Shown: positions 43,319 to 52,317, numbered from the stretch's first letter. The stretch: DNA of 64,000 bases from Methylocaldum marinum (GCF_003584645.1 NZ_AP017928.1:5655501-5719500), one strand, 5' to 3'. Numbers and translations are program-made. The notes: generated by a model not told the origin, from the letters alone.

Positions 43319-45157
43319 TCATTTGTAGACCTGGATCGAGGTCTGTCCCGAATTACCGGCCGCATCGCTGCCGACCAGCGAGATCGTGTGCGCACCCGGC
43401 TTGATGGGGCGGGTGTTCCATGTATAGGCGATTGATGTGCTGCTTGTTGAAGCCACGACCGCGCCGTCGATGACCAGCTTCAAGCTTTGTAATTTAACGT
43501 TATCGCTGCCGTTGCCGCTGATCTTCACCTTGCCGGCGACGGTGCTACCGTTGCCGGGACTCACGATTTTGAGCGATGGGGGTGTTGTGTCTGCGCTACT
43601 TGCGGTTGTCGTCGCCGAAGCCGTATTGGAGAAGGCAGAGTTGCCGATGCTGTTGTAGGCATAGACACGATAGGAATAGGTTGCCCCGGCGCTGAGCCCC
43701 GTATTGGTAAAGTGGGTCACGTTGCCACCGAGGGACGCAATTTCGCTCCAGTTCACGCCGTCCTGGGAGCGCTGAACTTTGAAGCCAATTTCATCGCCGG
43801 AATTGTCCGCCCAGGACAAGGCGATGCTGCTGGACGAATCAGAAGCCGCCGTCATGCTTGCAGGCGCGGTCGGAACCGAGGCCATGGCGGCGATCGACGT
43901 CCGGAAGCTCGCGACCGTCGCACTGGTACCGTTCATGGAACGGGCGGTATCTTGAGAATTGGCTATTCCGATCGGCTGGCCGTTGTAATAAATATTAGGA
44001 TTGGAGAAATACGGGATCCGCGGTGAGCTGCAGCCGTAGGACATGATATCGTGGAACACTCCGCAGATTCGGTAGCCGTACGAGTAGGGGTACACGCCGG
44101 CGTAAGATGAATTGGCGGGATCGTGCATATTGCCCTGATTGTGGCCCAATTCATGGGCCAGGGTGTTACTACCGAGGCAGTTGTACTTGGAGTCGTCATG
44201 TACCACCGCGAAGGCATAGGGGGCGAACCATGAACCCAGGCTGGTCATGACATAGGCGATGCCGCAATAGTTGGCGTCGGCGGTTACGAGCGCAACCTGG
44301 TCGGCTCCGTACTGGTTGCGCCAGGAATGTACGATATCCATCTTGCCGTCGTTGGTACCGGTAATGTGCGATAGGCTGGTCGACATATTACCGGTCTCGG
44401 TGTAGTTGACCTCGGCCATTTTTACCAAGTTCAACTGCATGTCCACCTGGCTGTTAAGGTAGGCTTGATTGGCCTTGGTAACAGCGTTAATGATCTTGGC
44501 TTCAATGCCCGCTTGGCCTCCCGCGTTGGTGCGCGCTTTCGGCGTGTAAACCACCATGAGATCGATGACTTGGCCGGTGCTGGCTGCCGCCGTGGGGGTG
44601 TCGGTCGAAGCTATGGCAGCGGTGGCCAAGTCACCCTCGGGACTAACGTCCGGAGCGAGAGGTTCCGAGTGCGGCGCGGTTTTGCCGGGGTCTATTTGTC
44701 GAACGGCATGTGTCTGATTGCCCGTGTAGACGATTTCGAATATTCTGCCGTCTTCCAGCGTCACGGTTCCCATCATGGCCCGTCCTCGGACGGCGAGGAT
44801 AACCTCACTGCTTCCTTCTTGTCCTTCGATATGACCGACCCAGGAGAAGCGGTCGTTGATGGTCTCGATCCGGTCGAGTATTGCAGTCACCGTGGTGTCG
44901 TCGAACAGATCGAGCGTGAGTGTGTCGGCGTTTATCGCATTGAAATCGATGGCTACGCCTCGGCTACGCGCTTTGATGGCTTTGAGCGGCATTTTGGCGT
45001 GTGCCGGTAGGGTCACCGTATCGCTGAATAAGCGCTGTGGCGGTGCAGCGTGGACGCCATCAATCGTTATTGTCGCGGCTGTAAACACGCCTGCAAGTGC
45101 GAGAATGTTTTTTCGGCGTTTGACGATAAACTTGGAGCGCGGAGTTGTGTTGCTCAC
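43319..45157 (-). CDS. Secreted metzincin zinc protease with fibronectin III and Ig-like domains
   Basis: A 612-residue exported protein. After a signal peptide (about residues 14-37) comes a propeptide-like region, a reprolysin-like catalytic domain with HELGHNQGNMHD (H335, E336, H339, H345) and the Met-turn HDIMSYGC, then a fibronectin type III domain (about 445-535) and a C-terminal bacterial Ig-like domain (540-612, TPPSLKIVSPGNGSTVAG). This layout suits an extracellular protease that binds surfaces or polymers. The GTG at 45157 has GGGGA ahead of it and puts the signal peptide in the right place; an earlier start at 45265 adds 36 unrelated residues. No secretion system gene is adjacent. 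Confidence 0.88.
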   Translation of the reverse strand: MSNTTPRSKFIVKRRKNILALAGVFTAATITIDGVHAAPPQRLFSDTVTLPAHAKMPLKAIKARSRGVAIDFNAINADTLTLDLFDDTTVTAILDRIETINDRFSWVGHIEGQEGSSEVILAVRGRAMMGTVTLEDGRIFEIVYTGNQTHAVRQIDPGKTAPHSEPLAPDVSPEGDLATAAIASTDTPTAAASTGQVIDLMVVYTPKARTNAGGQAGIEAKIINAVTKANQAYLNSQVDMQLNLVKMAEVNYTETGNMSTSLSHITGTNDGKMDIVHSWRNQYGADQVALVTADANYCGIAYVMTSLGSWFAPYAFAVVHDDSKYNCLGSNTLAHELGHNQGNMHDPANSSYAGVYPYSYGYRICGVFHDIMSYGCSSPRIPYFSNPNIYYNGQPIGIANSQDTARSMNGTSATVASFRTSIAAMASVPTAPASMTAASDSSSSIALSWADNSGDEIGFKVQRSQDGVNWSEIASLGGNVTHFTNTGLSAGATYSYRVYAYNSIGNSAFSNTASATTTASSADTTPPSLKIVSPGNGSTVAGKVKISGNGSDNVKLQSLKLVIDGAVVASTSSTSIAYTWNTRPIKPGAHTISLVGSDAAGNSGQTSIQVYK

Positions 45158-46099
45158 GTAGTGATCCCCTAGTAGTCGAGTTGACGGTGTTGGCCACGGG
45201 GAACTCGCGCGACGACAGGCAAACCAAAGCAATAGTTTGGCTTGAGCTGGCAATCCCGCTGTCATAGGAGACTATCTCCCGTAGACCGGTAACTTTGCGC
45301 CACCATCTTTCAATGGTTTTGCCTTTATCAGATCAAGCTGCAATTGGTCTGCGGCCCGATTTCTGAGCAGAAATAAGAATGGTCTAAATTTGGAAAATTT
45401 GTGTGAGCCAGGCGGCAGAAAAATGTTTTCGGCTGTTTCACATTGGTATTGAATCGTTGTTCTTATTCGATGGCCTAGATGCCGGTACGCAATTCGTTCG
45501 CCGATTGCTTATGGCCTCTAAATGAAGATATTTGCTGGCGCCCCCTTTTTTACGCAGGCAAAAGCGAGCCGAAATTTCTTTTCGGCCTTTGGCGCATAGC
45601 TGCAATGCCTGAGTGGCAGATCATCCAGCGTAATCTGCGCATTTTTGGAATGTGCATGTGGTGTGCCAACCGGCGTCGGCGCGCCGGGCAGGCTTTTGGA
45701 ATTCTTGAAGATCCTGTCCCTCGAGATGGGGCGAGTCGGCAGAACGCCGCTTCAAATACAATTTCCGGCCCCAAATTGTCCCCGTTCGGCAACGCAGCCT
45801 TTGGAACCTTCTGGTCGTCCGGATCAGTGGAATATGAAGAAATACGCGCTCCGATGCCTGTTTTCCGGCTGCCCGAGTCGGCGACATCGGCCCGGCATCC
45901 GGGAAAGATCGCAATATGGCCGCTACTGTTGCAATCCGGATGGTTTTGAACGGTCGCTGATGCGCGACACTCTTGTAGAAGAGAGGAGTCGTTTTGCGCG
46001 GGAGAGGGAAGGCGTTTGCCTCATGAAACGGTAAGGTGTTGAAATGAGCCGCAGCTAACCCCTATAGTGAACGGACGAATTTTGTTGTGGGGGATATTT
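45158..46099. other. Long region without a supported gene
   Basis: About 940 bases between the protease start and the entericidin gene. Overlapping open frames of 80-156 codons occur on both strands, but none has a recognisable fold, signal or ribosome-binding site, and their Cys/Trp/Arg-rich products look like chance translation. The left 300 bases are AT-rich and should hold the protease promoter. A decayed gene is possible. Confidence 0.4.
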
Positions 46100-46240
46100 G
46101 TGAGGAATTTCGCTTCTAGCATCCTGGTGTGGCTAATGATCGCGGTGCTGGCCGGCTGCAATACCGTCTCGGGCTTCGGTAAGGATGTCCAGAAGCTCGG
46201 CAGGAAAATGGAAGAGGCTGCCGACCGGCGCAACCGATAG
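46100..46240 (+). CDS. Entericidin-like small lipoprotein
   Basis: A 46-residue product too short to stand out in a simple open-frame scan. It starts with GTG after a GGGGGA stretch and reads MRNFASSILVWLMIAVLAGC followed by NTVSGFGKDVQKLGRKMEEA. This is the entericidin A/B plan: a lipoprotein signal with lipobox LAGC (lipidated Cys20) and the family motif NTVxGFGKDVQ, then a short amphipathic helix. In E. coli EcnA/EcnB form an antidote-toxin pair; only one copy is seen here, as in many proteobacteria, where the role is unclear. Confidence 0.85.
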   Translation: MRNFASSILVWLMIAVLAGCNTVSGFGKDVQKLGRKMEEAADRRNR

Positions 46241-46355
46241 CGTGCTGACCGATTCTGGGCGGATGAGACGAGGCGGAGATCGTTTTCGGAAACCTGTTCG
46301 GCTGCCGTAACTTGCGGCAAGCAGGGTATAATTCTCAATTTCGTTGTAACTTTCG

Positions 46356-47936
46356 ATGTCTGAATTTCTTACGGAATTACGCCGCCGCCGTACTTTCGCC
46401 ATTATTTCCCACCCTGACGCCGGCAAGACGACTTTGACCGAAAAGCTCCTCCTATTCGGTGGCGCGATCCAGTTGGCCGGTTCGGTCAAAGGACGCAAGG
46501 CGGCTCGCCATGCCACCTCGGACTGGATGGAAATGGAAAAGCAGAGAGGAATCTCGGTCACGACTTCGGTCATGCAGTTCGAGCATAAAGACACGATTTT
46601 CAATCTGCTGGATACGCCCGGACACGAGGATTTTTCGGAGGATACCTACCGCACGCTTACGGCCGTGGATTCTGCCCTGATGGTGATTGATAGCGCCAAG
46701 GGTGTAGAGGAGCGAACCATCAAGCTGATGGAGGTTTGTCGGCTCCGCGATACCCCGATCCTGACTTTCATCAACAAGCTCGACCGCGAAGGGCGCGAGC
46801 CCATCGAATTGTTGGATGAAATCGAGCGCATTTTAAGCATTCAATGCGCGCCCATGACTTGGCCGATTGGTATGGGTAAGCGCTTCAAGGGCGTTTATCA
46901 GTTGTATGCAGACGCGATTCAGCTGTTCAACCCCTCTCATGGAGATCGTGTTGTCGAAGGAGAGGTGATCCAGGGCTTGGACAATCCTCGATTGGACGAG
47001 ATTCTGGGGGATCAGGCGGACGAATTGCGGATGGAGATCGAGTTGGTGCGCGGTGCCAGTCACGAGTTCGACAAAAAGACCTACTTGGCCGGAAAGCAAA
47101 CCCCAGTGTTTTTCGGCTCGGCGATCAACAATTTCGGTGTATTGGAGTTATTGGACGCATTTGCGGATAATGCGCCCCCGCCTCAATCGCGGCAGGCCCG
47201 CGAACGGGTCGTGGAGCCGGATGAAGAAAAGTTCACCGGTTTTGTTTTCAAAATCCAGGCGAATATGGACCCCGCGCACCGCGACCGTATCGCTTTCTTG
47301 CGGATATGCTCGGGGAAATATGTGAAAGGCATGCGTATGCATCATGTTCGCATCGGCAAGGCGGTGCAGATCGCCAATGCCATCACGTTCCAGGCGGATA
47401 CCCGAACCAATATCGAAGAGGCGTATCCGGGCGACATCATCGGACTGCATAATCACGGCACGATCCAGGTAGGCGATACCTTCAGCCAGGGGGAGACGCT
47501 CAAATACGAGGGAGTGCCTTATTTCGCGCCGGAGCTGTTTCGCCGGGTGGTTTTGAAAGATCCGCTTCGTGCCAAGGCCTTGCAAAAGGGTTTGCAGCAA
47601 TTGACCGAGGAAGGCGCGACCCAACTCTTCCGTCCGCTCAAGAACAATGATCTCATCCTGGGGGCTGTCGGCGTGCTGCAATTCGACGTAACGGCCTTCC
47701 GATTGAAATCGGAGTACAACGTCGAATGCGTCTACGATAACGTGCCGGTTACCACGGCACGCTGGGTCGGATGCGACGACCCGAAGAAGCTGGAAGAGTT
47801 CAAGCGCAAGGCCTTCGACAATCTGGCCGAAGACGGCAGCGGCTATCTGGTTTACCTGGCGAGCAGTCGAGTCAATCTGCAGCTTACCCAGGAACGCTGG
47901 CCGGATATCCGTTTCAGCGCGACCCGTGAATTATGA
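46356..47936 (+). CDS. prfC: Peptide chain release factor 3
   Basis: GTPase that removes RF1 and RF2 from the ribosome after peptide release. The 526-residue protein has G1 [10 protein letters not shown], the switch I region with [11 protein letters not shown]3 DTPGHEDF and G4 NKLDREG, followed by the domain II and III sequences typical of RF3 ([35 protein letters not shown]). Length matches E. coli (529). It is convergent with soxZ, 13 bases apart. Confidence 0.97.
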   Translation: MSEFLTELRRRRTFAIISHPDAGKTTLTEKLLLFGGAIQLAGSVKGRKAARHATSDWMEMEKQRGISVTTSVMQFEHKDTIFNLLDTPGHEDFSEDTYRTLTAVDSALMVIDSAKGVEERTIKLMEVCRLRDTPILTFINKLDREGREPIELLDEIERILSIQCAPMTWPIGMGKRFKGVYQLYADAIQLFNPSHGDRVVEGEVIQGLDNPRLDEILGDQADELRMEIELVRGASHEFDKKTYLAGKQTPVFFGSAINNFGVLELLDAFADNAPPPQSRQARERVVEPDEEKFTGFVFKIQANMDPAHRDRIAFLRICSGKYVKGMRMHHVRIGKAVQIANAITFQADTRTNIEEAYPGDIIGLHNHGTIQVGDTFSQGETLKYEGVPYFAPELFRRVVLKDPLRAKALQKGLQQLTEEGATQLFRPLKNNDLILGAVGVLQFDVTAFRLKSEYNVECVYDNVPVTTARWVGCDDPKKLEEFKRKAFDNLAEDGSGYLVYLASSRVNLQLTQERWPDIRFSATREL

Positions 47937-47949
47937 AGATAGCGAAGAG

Positions 47950-48261
47950 CTAAGCGATCGTGGTTTCGGCGCTATCGGTGTTTCCGAGGTTATCCGTCCA
48001 GGTGACGCGGATGCTGTCGGCCGTCTGCCCGCCGCGAAATCTGAGCGAGATGTAGGGGTTTCGGGATACGCCCGTGCTGAGTTCGCAGCTTGCGACCAAG
48101 CGCTGGTTGTGCTCTATTCTGACTTCTCGAATAAAGTGAGCCGGAATGGTTTTTCCCGTCAGATCGTCCCTGCGCCGTCCGGTTTCCATCGGGTGGGTGA
48201 TGAGCATGCGGACGATCGTCAGGCCGTCTTTCTGCTTGGTGCGTATCTTGATACTGGACAT
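47950..48261 (-). CDS. soxZ: Sulfur-compound chelating protein SoxZ
   Basis: Half of the SoxYZ carrier on which thiosulfate sulfur is oxidised in the periplasm. The 103-residue product matches SoxZ: HPMETGRRRD, IPAHFIREVRIEHN, GVSRNPYISLRFRG and IRVTWTDNLGNTDSAE. It has no signal peptide, as usual, because it is exported as a complex with the Tat substrate SoxY. Unusually, soxY is not in the same operon but divergent, 86 bases away. No soxA, soxX, soxB or soxCD is in the window. Confidence 0.9.
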   Translation of the reverse strand: MSSIKIRTKQKDGLTIVRMLITHPMETGRRRDDLTGKTIPAHFIREVRIEHNQRLVASCELSTGVSRNPYISLRFRGGQTADSIRVTWTDNLGNTDSAETTIA

Positions 48262-48347
48262 CGAGTTTCTTCACTACCTCTCATTGCGTTCGAAGCCGAA
48301 GTCTCAAAAAAGTCGTCCGATTATTTGGAGTCAAGCGTAGATAGGAA

Positions 48348-48800
48348 ATGGCGCTATCCAGACGCAATTTCATTCGAATGCTCGCAGCATTGGCGGCGTT
48401 AGTGTCGCCTCCATTGCCGGCATTTGGAGCGGCGAAATCAAGGGCGTCCAAACGATCGGACAATGATTTCAGCCGACTGCTTGCGGAAACACTCGCGGGA
48501 GCATCGTGGACTGAAACCGATCGGATTACGCTCGAGGTACCGTACTTGGCTGAAAATGGGGCGATTGTACCGCTTTCGGTCGAGAGCAGTCTGCCGAACA
48601 CCTCGCGCATTCTCATTTTCGTAGAGAAAAACCCAACGCCCTTGGTAGCTCAATTCCGTTTTCAGCCGGGCGCCGACGGATTCGCGTCATTGCGCTTGAA
48701 GATGAACGAAACGAGTCCAATATTGATCATCGCGGAGTCTGAGGGACGCTTCTTCGGAACCCAAAAACTGGTGAAGGTAATGATCGGCGGCTGCGGTTGA
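48348..48800 (+). CDS. soxY: Thiosulfate-oxidation carrier SoxY
   Basis: Carrier protein that binds the sulfur substrate on its C-terminal cysteine. The 150-residue product has a Tat signal (SRRNFIRMLAALAALVSPP), a beta-sandwich with DRITLEVPYLAENGAIVPLSV, and ends in the diagnostic swinging-arm motif GGCG. This end motif makes the call firm. The gene is divergent from soxZ; the 86-base gap must carry both promoters. Without the other Sox proteins nearby, it may serve another sulfur-transfer route or a dispersed Sox system. Confidence 0.92.
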   Translation: MALSRRNFIRMLAALAALVSPPLPAFGAAKSRASKRSDNDFSRLLAETLAGASWTETDRITLEVPYLAENGAIVPLSVESSLPNTSRILIFVEKNPTPLVAQFRFQPGADGFASLRLKMNETSPILIIAESEGRFFGTQKLVKVMIGGCG

Positions 48801-48813
48801 CCCGGCCGGCGTC

Positions 48814-49551
48814 TCATGCCTGGACGAAATGCCTCAAAACCGCCGTCAAATCGGCCATCCCTGCCGCCAGGTTCGCTTCGATTTCTGTCATCGTAATCTC
48901 GGCCGCTGTTTTTCCCGCAGCCCAATTGGCAATCACGGCGCAGCAGGCGTAATCGATACCGATTTCCCGTGCCAGGGCGGCTTCAGGCATACCGGTCATT
49001 CCGACGAGATCGCAGCCGTCGCGCTCCATGCGGCTGATTTCCGCCGCCGTTTCCAGGCGCGGTCCCTGCGTGCAGCCGTAGACGCCGTCATCGACGACGC
49101 TGATGCCGGCGACGTGAGCGGCCGTCAGGACCTTTTTCCGCAGCCGGGCGCTGTAGGGATGGGTGAAATCGACGTGGGTCACCAGTTCGAGATCGGTCTC
49201 GAAGAACGTGTGCGGACGTCCATAGGTGTAATCGATAATCTGGTGTGGAACGGCGATCTTTCCGGGCACCATGTCGGCGCGGATTCCACCTACCGCGGCT
49301 ACGGCCAGGATGCTGCCTACCCCCGCTTCTTTTAGTGCCCAAATATTCGCACGGAAGTTGATCTTGTGCGGCGGAATGGCGTGCGGGTTGCCATGGCGCG
49401 CCAGAAACACCAGGTCCTGTTGGTGAAACTGCCCGAAAACCAGTTCCGAGGAAGGATCTCCGTACGGCGTGGCGACGCGTTCACGTCGGACGATGGTGAG
49501 ATCCGGAAGCCGCGTGAGGCCGGTCCCGCCGATGATAGCTATTAGGGTCAT
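48814..49551 (-). CDS. mtiP: S-methyl-5'-thioinosine phosphorylase (MTAP/PNP family)
   Basis: Splits methylthioinosine (or methylthioadenosine) with phosphate, as part of polyamine by-product salvage. The 245-residue protein shows IAIIGGTGLTRLPD, FLARHGNPHAIPPHKINFRAN, VAAVGGIR, YGCTQGPRLETAAEI and GMTGMPEAALAREIG, all MTAP-type. It is shorter than true MTAP, like Pseudomonas PA3004, which prefers methylthioinosine. The neighbours fit: the next gene encodes the phosphoribosyltransferase that would reuse the released hypoxanthine. It is the last gene of the nagZ-hpt-mtiP unit. Confidence 0.88.
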   Translation of the reverse strand: MTLIAIIGGTGLTRLPDLTIVRRERVATPYGDPSSELVFGQFHQQDLVFLARHGNPHAIPPHKINFRANIWALKEAGVGSILAVAAVGGIRADMVPGKIAVPHQIIDYTYGRPHTFFETDLELVTHVDFTHPYSARLRKKVLTAAHVAGISVVDDGVYGCTQGPRLETAAEISRMERDGCDLVGMTGMPEAALAREIGIDYACCAVIANWAAGKTAAEITMTEIEANLAAGMADLTAVLRHFVQA

Positions 49552-49565
49552 GACAGCTCTCTTTA

Positions 49566-50117
49566 TCAGTACACGTGCTTGCAGGCAAAGATGCCCGGCC
49601 AGTTGCGAAGAAAGCTTTTATAGTCCATGCCGAAACCGAACAGATAGCGGTTCTCGGCTTCCACTCCGATGAAATCGGCGCGGCATGGTTTCTCCTTGTT
49701 CAGTTTCTTGTCCACGACAACAGCGGTGTACACGGCTTCGGCACCTTCTTCCAGACAGTACTTTCGAATCTCGGCGAGAGTAATGCCTTCATCGAGGACA
49801 TCGTCGATGATGAGAACTGTGCGCCCACGGAGGGGAATGGTCGGTTTTAGCAACCAGCGAATCTCGCTGCCGCTGGTTTCTCCCTGGTAGCGTCCGGCCT
49901 TGATGGAGTCCATTTCCAAGGGGAAACGAAGGCGCAAGGCTAGCATTGCGGTGGGAATGATGCCGCCGTTGAGAACTGAAATCAGCAAAGGGGTTTTATC
50001 GCCGACCAGCATAGTGATTTCGGCCGCCATGCGGTCAAGAGTTGCTTCGATTTCGCTTTCGCGAAAAAGACAGTCGGCTTCGGCGAGCACGCGTTCGATT
50101 TCTTCGGATTTGTTCAT
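49566..50117 (-). CDS. hpt: Hypoxanthine-guanine phosphoribosyltransferase
   Basis: Converts hypoxanthine or guanine plus PRPP into IMP or GMP. The 183-residue enzyme has the PRPP-binding motif VLIIDDVLDEGITLAEI and the flexible-loop region MDSIKAGRYQGETSGSEIRW. The ATG at 50117 overlaps the nagZ stop (ATGA) and has AGGGA five bases ahead; the upstream frame is spurious. Together with the adjacent methylthioinosine phosphorylase it would close a purine-salvage route. Confidence 0.92.
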   Translation of the reverse strand: MNKSEEIERVLAEADCLFRESEIEATLDRMAAEITMLVGDKTPLLISVLNGGIIPTAMLALRLRFPLEMDSIKAGRYQGETSGSEIRWLLKPTIPLRGRTVLIIDDVLDEGITLAEIRKYCLEEGAEAVYTAVVVDKKLNKEKPCRADFIGVEAENRYLFGFGMDYKSFLRNWPGIFACKHVY

Positions 50118-51160
50118 GCGAGTCCCTGTTGTTCGTTGATGGACGCAATCAATTCTGCCGCGTGCCGCCAATCCTCGCTGGCCATCAATGTTTGACGATC
50201 CGTGGGATAGCGGCCCCGCATGCGCTGCAGGCGGGAATCGCGTTTCGCGTCGGAATGGTTCGCCAAGGATTCCAGGACTTCTTCGGCGGCGTCCGGCATA
50301 TTGCAGACGAGGATCATATCGCAGCCGGCTTCCAGTGCTAATCTTGCCCGGTCGACAGGGTTTCCGGCAAAGGCGGCACCTGCCATGGACAAGTCGTCGC
50401 TGAATACGGTTCCTTCGAATCCGAGCCTGCGGCGGAGTACTTCCTGAATCCAGAACGGCGAGAATCCGGCCGGGCGTTCATCGATTTCCGCGTAAACCAC
50501 ATGGGCCGGCATGATGCCTTCCGGTCCGAATTCGATGAAAGTCCGGAAGGGCAGTAAGTCGCGGCTTTCGATTTCGTCAAAGGGACGCCTATCGACCGGA
50601 AGCTCATGGTGGGAATCCGCGGCTACCCCTCCATGACCAGGAAAGTGCTTACCCACGGCTGCCATGCCGGCTCGTCTCATGCCTTTTGCAAAGGCTAGCG
50701 CAAGCTTCGCGGCTTCGAAAGGATCGCGGGAAAATGCGCGATCACCGATGATCTCGCTGATACCGGAATCGACATCCAATACCGGAGCGAAACTGAAATC
50801 GATATCGATTGCTCGAAGTTCGGCCGCCATGAGCCAGCCGGCGGTTTCGGCCGCTGCTTCGGAGAAATTGGGTTGCCCGTCGCCGGCTTCGCCATAACGC
50901 GAAGCCGGCGGTAATCTCGTAAATCCTTCGCGGAAGCGTTGCACGCGCCCCCCCTCGTGATCCACTGCGATCAGGATTTGCGGGCGCAAGGCGCGAATTT
51001 CGCGGACGAGTTCCATGAGCTGTTCGGGCGATTGATAGTTCCGGCTGAATAAAATCAGTCCGCCCGCTGCCGGGTGGGTTAATTTGTCCCTTTCGTCGGG
51101 GCTTACCGACAGGCCCTGCAAATCGAGCATTACAGGCCCCAGAAGTTCGGAAGGTCTCAT
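50114..51160 (-). CDS. nagZ: Beta-N-acetylhexosaminidase NagZ
   Basis: Cytoplasmic glycoside hydrolase family 3 enzyme that removes GlcNAc from anhydromuropeptides in murein recycling; its product tunes AmpC beta-lactamase induction in many species. The 348-residue enzyme shows GGLILFSRNYQSPEQL, VDHEGGRVQRFREGFT, the signature KHFPGHGGVAADSHHELP and VFSDDLSMAGA, which includes the catalytic Asp. I place the start at 51160, at MRPSELLGPVMLDL; an in-frame GTG ten codons upstream is possible. It heads the nagZ-hpt-mtiP unit. Confidence 0.95.
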   Translation of the reverse strand: MRPSELLGPVMLDLQGLSVSPDERDKLTHPAAGGLILFSRNYQSPEQLMELVREIRALRPQILIAVDHEGGRVQRFREGFTRLPPASRYGEAGDGQPNFSEAAAETAGWLMAAELRAIDIDFSFAPVLDVDSGISEIIGDRAFSRDPFEAAKLALAFAKGMRRAGMAAVGKHFPGHGGVAADSHHELPVDRRPFDEIESRDLLPFRTFIEFGPEGIMPAHVVYAEIDERPAGFSPFWIQEVLRRRLGFEGTVFSDDLSMAGAAFAGNPVDRARLALEAGCDMILVCNMPDAAEEVLESLANHSDAKRDSRLQRMRGRYPTDRQTLMASEDWRHAAELIASINEQQGLA

Positions 51161-51251
51161 GGGCTTCGGCTGGAAATCCTGAAGGTTCACGATTTTAAAC
51201 TATAATCGGCAGACGCAGCGAAACGCTAATCGATAGCGCCCGGAGAATCTA

Positions 51252-51629
51252 GTGGGAAAGTCGAAAATTTTGACTTGGCTTCTTATTTTGTCGAGTCCCT
51301 TCGGTTATGCCATGAGCGGCGGAGGCGAATATTTACCTTTGGAATCGGTGCTGGTGAATCTCGATGGAAGACGCCATTATCTTAGAGCCGACATCCAATT
51401 GTTTGTCGAGAGCAAGGCGCATGCGGAAAGGATCAGGATGCACATGCCGCCTGTTCGCCATGCTTTGATCATGCTTTTCTCGAACCGCAATTCCGAACAG
51501 CTTTCCGTTGCCGATGAGCGCGAGAAACTTCGCCAAGCGGCTCTGGCGGACATCACCAAAACACTGCAAAAATATGGCGCAGCCGATGGGCTAAAGGATT
51601 TGTTTTTTACCGATTTTCTTATCCAATAG
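51252..51629 (+). CDS. FliL-like protein with signal peptide
   Basis: A 125-residue product resembling the periplasmic part of FliL, the stator-associated flagellar protein: YLPLESVLVNLDGRRHYLRADIQL, IRMHMPPVRHALIMLFSNR, LSVADEREKLRQAALADI and the ending DLFFTDFLIQ. The N-terminus (KILTWLLILSSPFGYAM) looks like a cleavable signal rather than the usual anchor. No other flagellar gene is in the window. The GTG start follows GGAG at six bases. It lies 13 bases ahead of the tautomerase gene. Confidence 0.78.
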   Translation: MGKSKILTWLLILSSPFGYAMSGGGEYLPLESVLVNLDGRRHYLRADIQLFVESKAHAERIRMHMPPVRHALIMLFSNRNSEQLSVADEREKLRQAALADITKTLQKYGAADGLKDLFFTDFLIQ

Positions 51630-51641
51630 AGGAGTCGTTCT

Positions 51642-51986
51642 ATGCCGTACCTGACGATACAGAGCAATCGGGCCGTCACGCCAGACCAGCGCGAACCGCT
51701 GCTGACCGCGGTATCGCGCCTATTGGTCAAAGAGCTCGGCAAACCCGAGTCCTATGTCATGGTGAGTTTGAGCAGCGATGTTCCTATGCTGTTCGCCGGC
51801 ACCGGCGAGCCTGCGGCCTACGTGGAGCTTAAGAGCATAGGGCTCCCCGCCGGCCAGCTCAAGTCGCTATCCCGAGAAATCTGCAATTTGCTGGAGCAGC
51901 AACTCGGGGTGCTTCCGGCACGCGTCTATATCGAATTTACCGATATCAAAGGAAGTCATTGGGGCTGGAACGGCGGAACGTTCTAA
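51642..51986 (+). CDS. MIF-like phenylpyruvate tautomerase family protein
   Basis: A 114-residue protein of the tautomerase superfamily, MIF group. It keeps the catalytic Pro2 (MPYLTIQSN) and the conserved VMVSLSSDVPMLFAGTGEPAAYVELKSIG and VYIEFTDIKGSHWGWNGGTF blocks. Bacterial members tautomerise keto-enol substrates of uncertain identity. AGGAG lies ahead of the ATG. It follows the FliL-like gene closely. Confidence 0.88.
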   Translation: MPYLTIQSNRAVTPDQREPLLTAVSRLLVKELGKPESYVMVSLSSDVPMLFAGTGEPAAYVELKSIGLPAGQLKSLSREICNLLEQQLGVLPARVYIEFTDIKGSHWGWNGGTF

Positions 51987-52005
51987 ACCTCTTAGGCCAT
52001 GGTCG

Positions 52006-52317
52006 CTAGTGTCCGCCGGCTTCGTTGCGGCGCTGGATTTCTTCCATGGCCTTCAGTTGCTCCGGTGTGGCCTCTTTTTGATACTTGGCTTTCCATTCCG
52101 CGTAAGGCATACCGTAGATGATGTCTTGTGCTGCGGGATAATCCAGGTCGATACCGTGTTCCTTCGCCTCGGCGCTATACCATTTGGCCAGACAGTTACG
52201 GCAAAAACCCGCCAAAATCATCAGATCGATGTTTTGTACGTCGGAATGCTCGCGGAGATGCTGTAACAACCGCCGGAAGGTGGCGGCTTCAAGTTCGATC
52301 TTGGTTTGGTCGTTCAT
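52006..52317 (-). CDS. DUF1244 family protein
   Basis: A 103-residue helical cytoplasmic protein with the DUF1244 core (LQHLREHSDVQNIDLMILAGFCRNCLAKWY and YPAAQDIIYGMPYAEWKAKYQ). The family is widespread in proteobacteria and has no known function; the FCRNC cysteines may matter. It is convergent with the tautomerase gene, 19 bases apart. Confidence 0.88.
   Translation of the reverse strand: MNDQTKIELEAATFRRLLQHLREHSDVQNIDLMILAGFCRNCLAKWYSAEAKEHGIDLDYPAAQDIIYGMPYAEWKAKYQKEATPEQLKAMEEIQRRNEAGGH

Noticed and set aside
45479-45949. A 156-codon frame in the gap before the entericidin gene
   Set aside because: Cys/Trp/Arg-rich composition, no ribosome-binding site and no recognisable fold.
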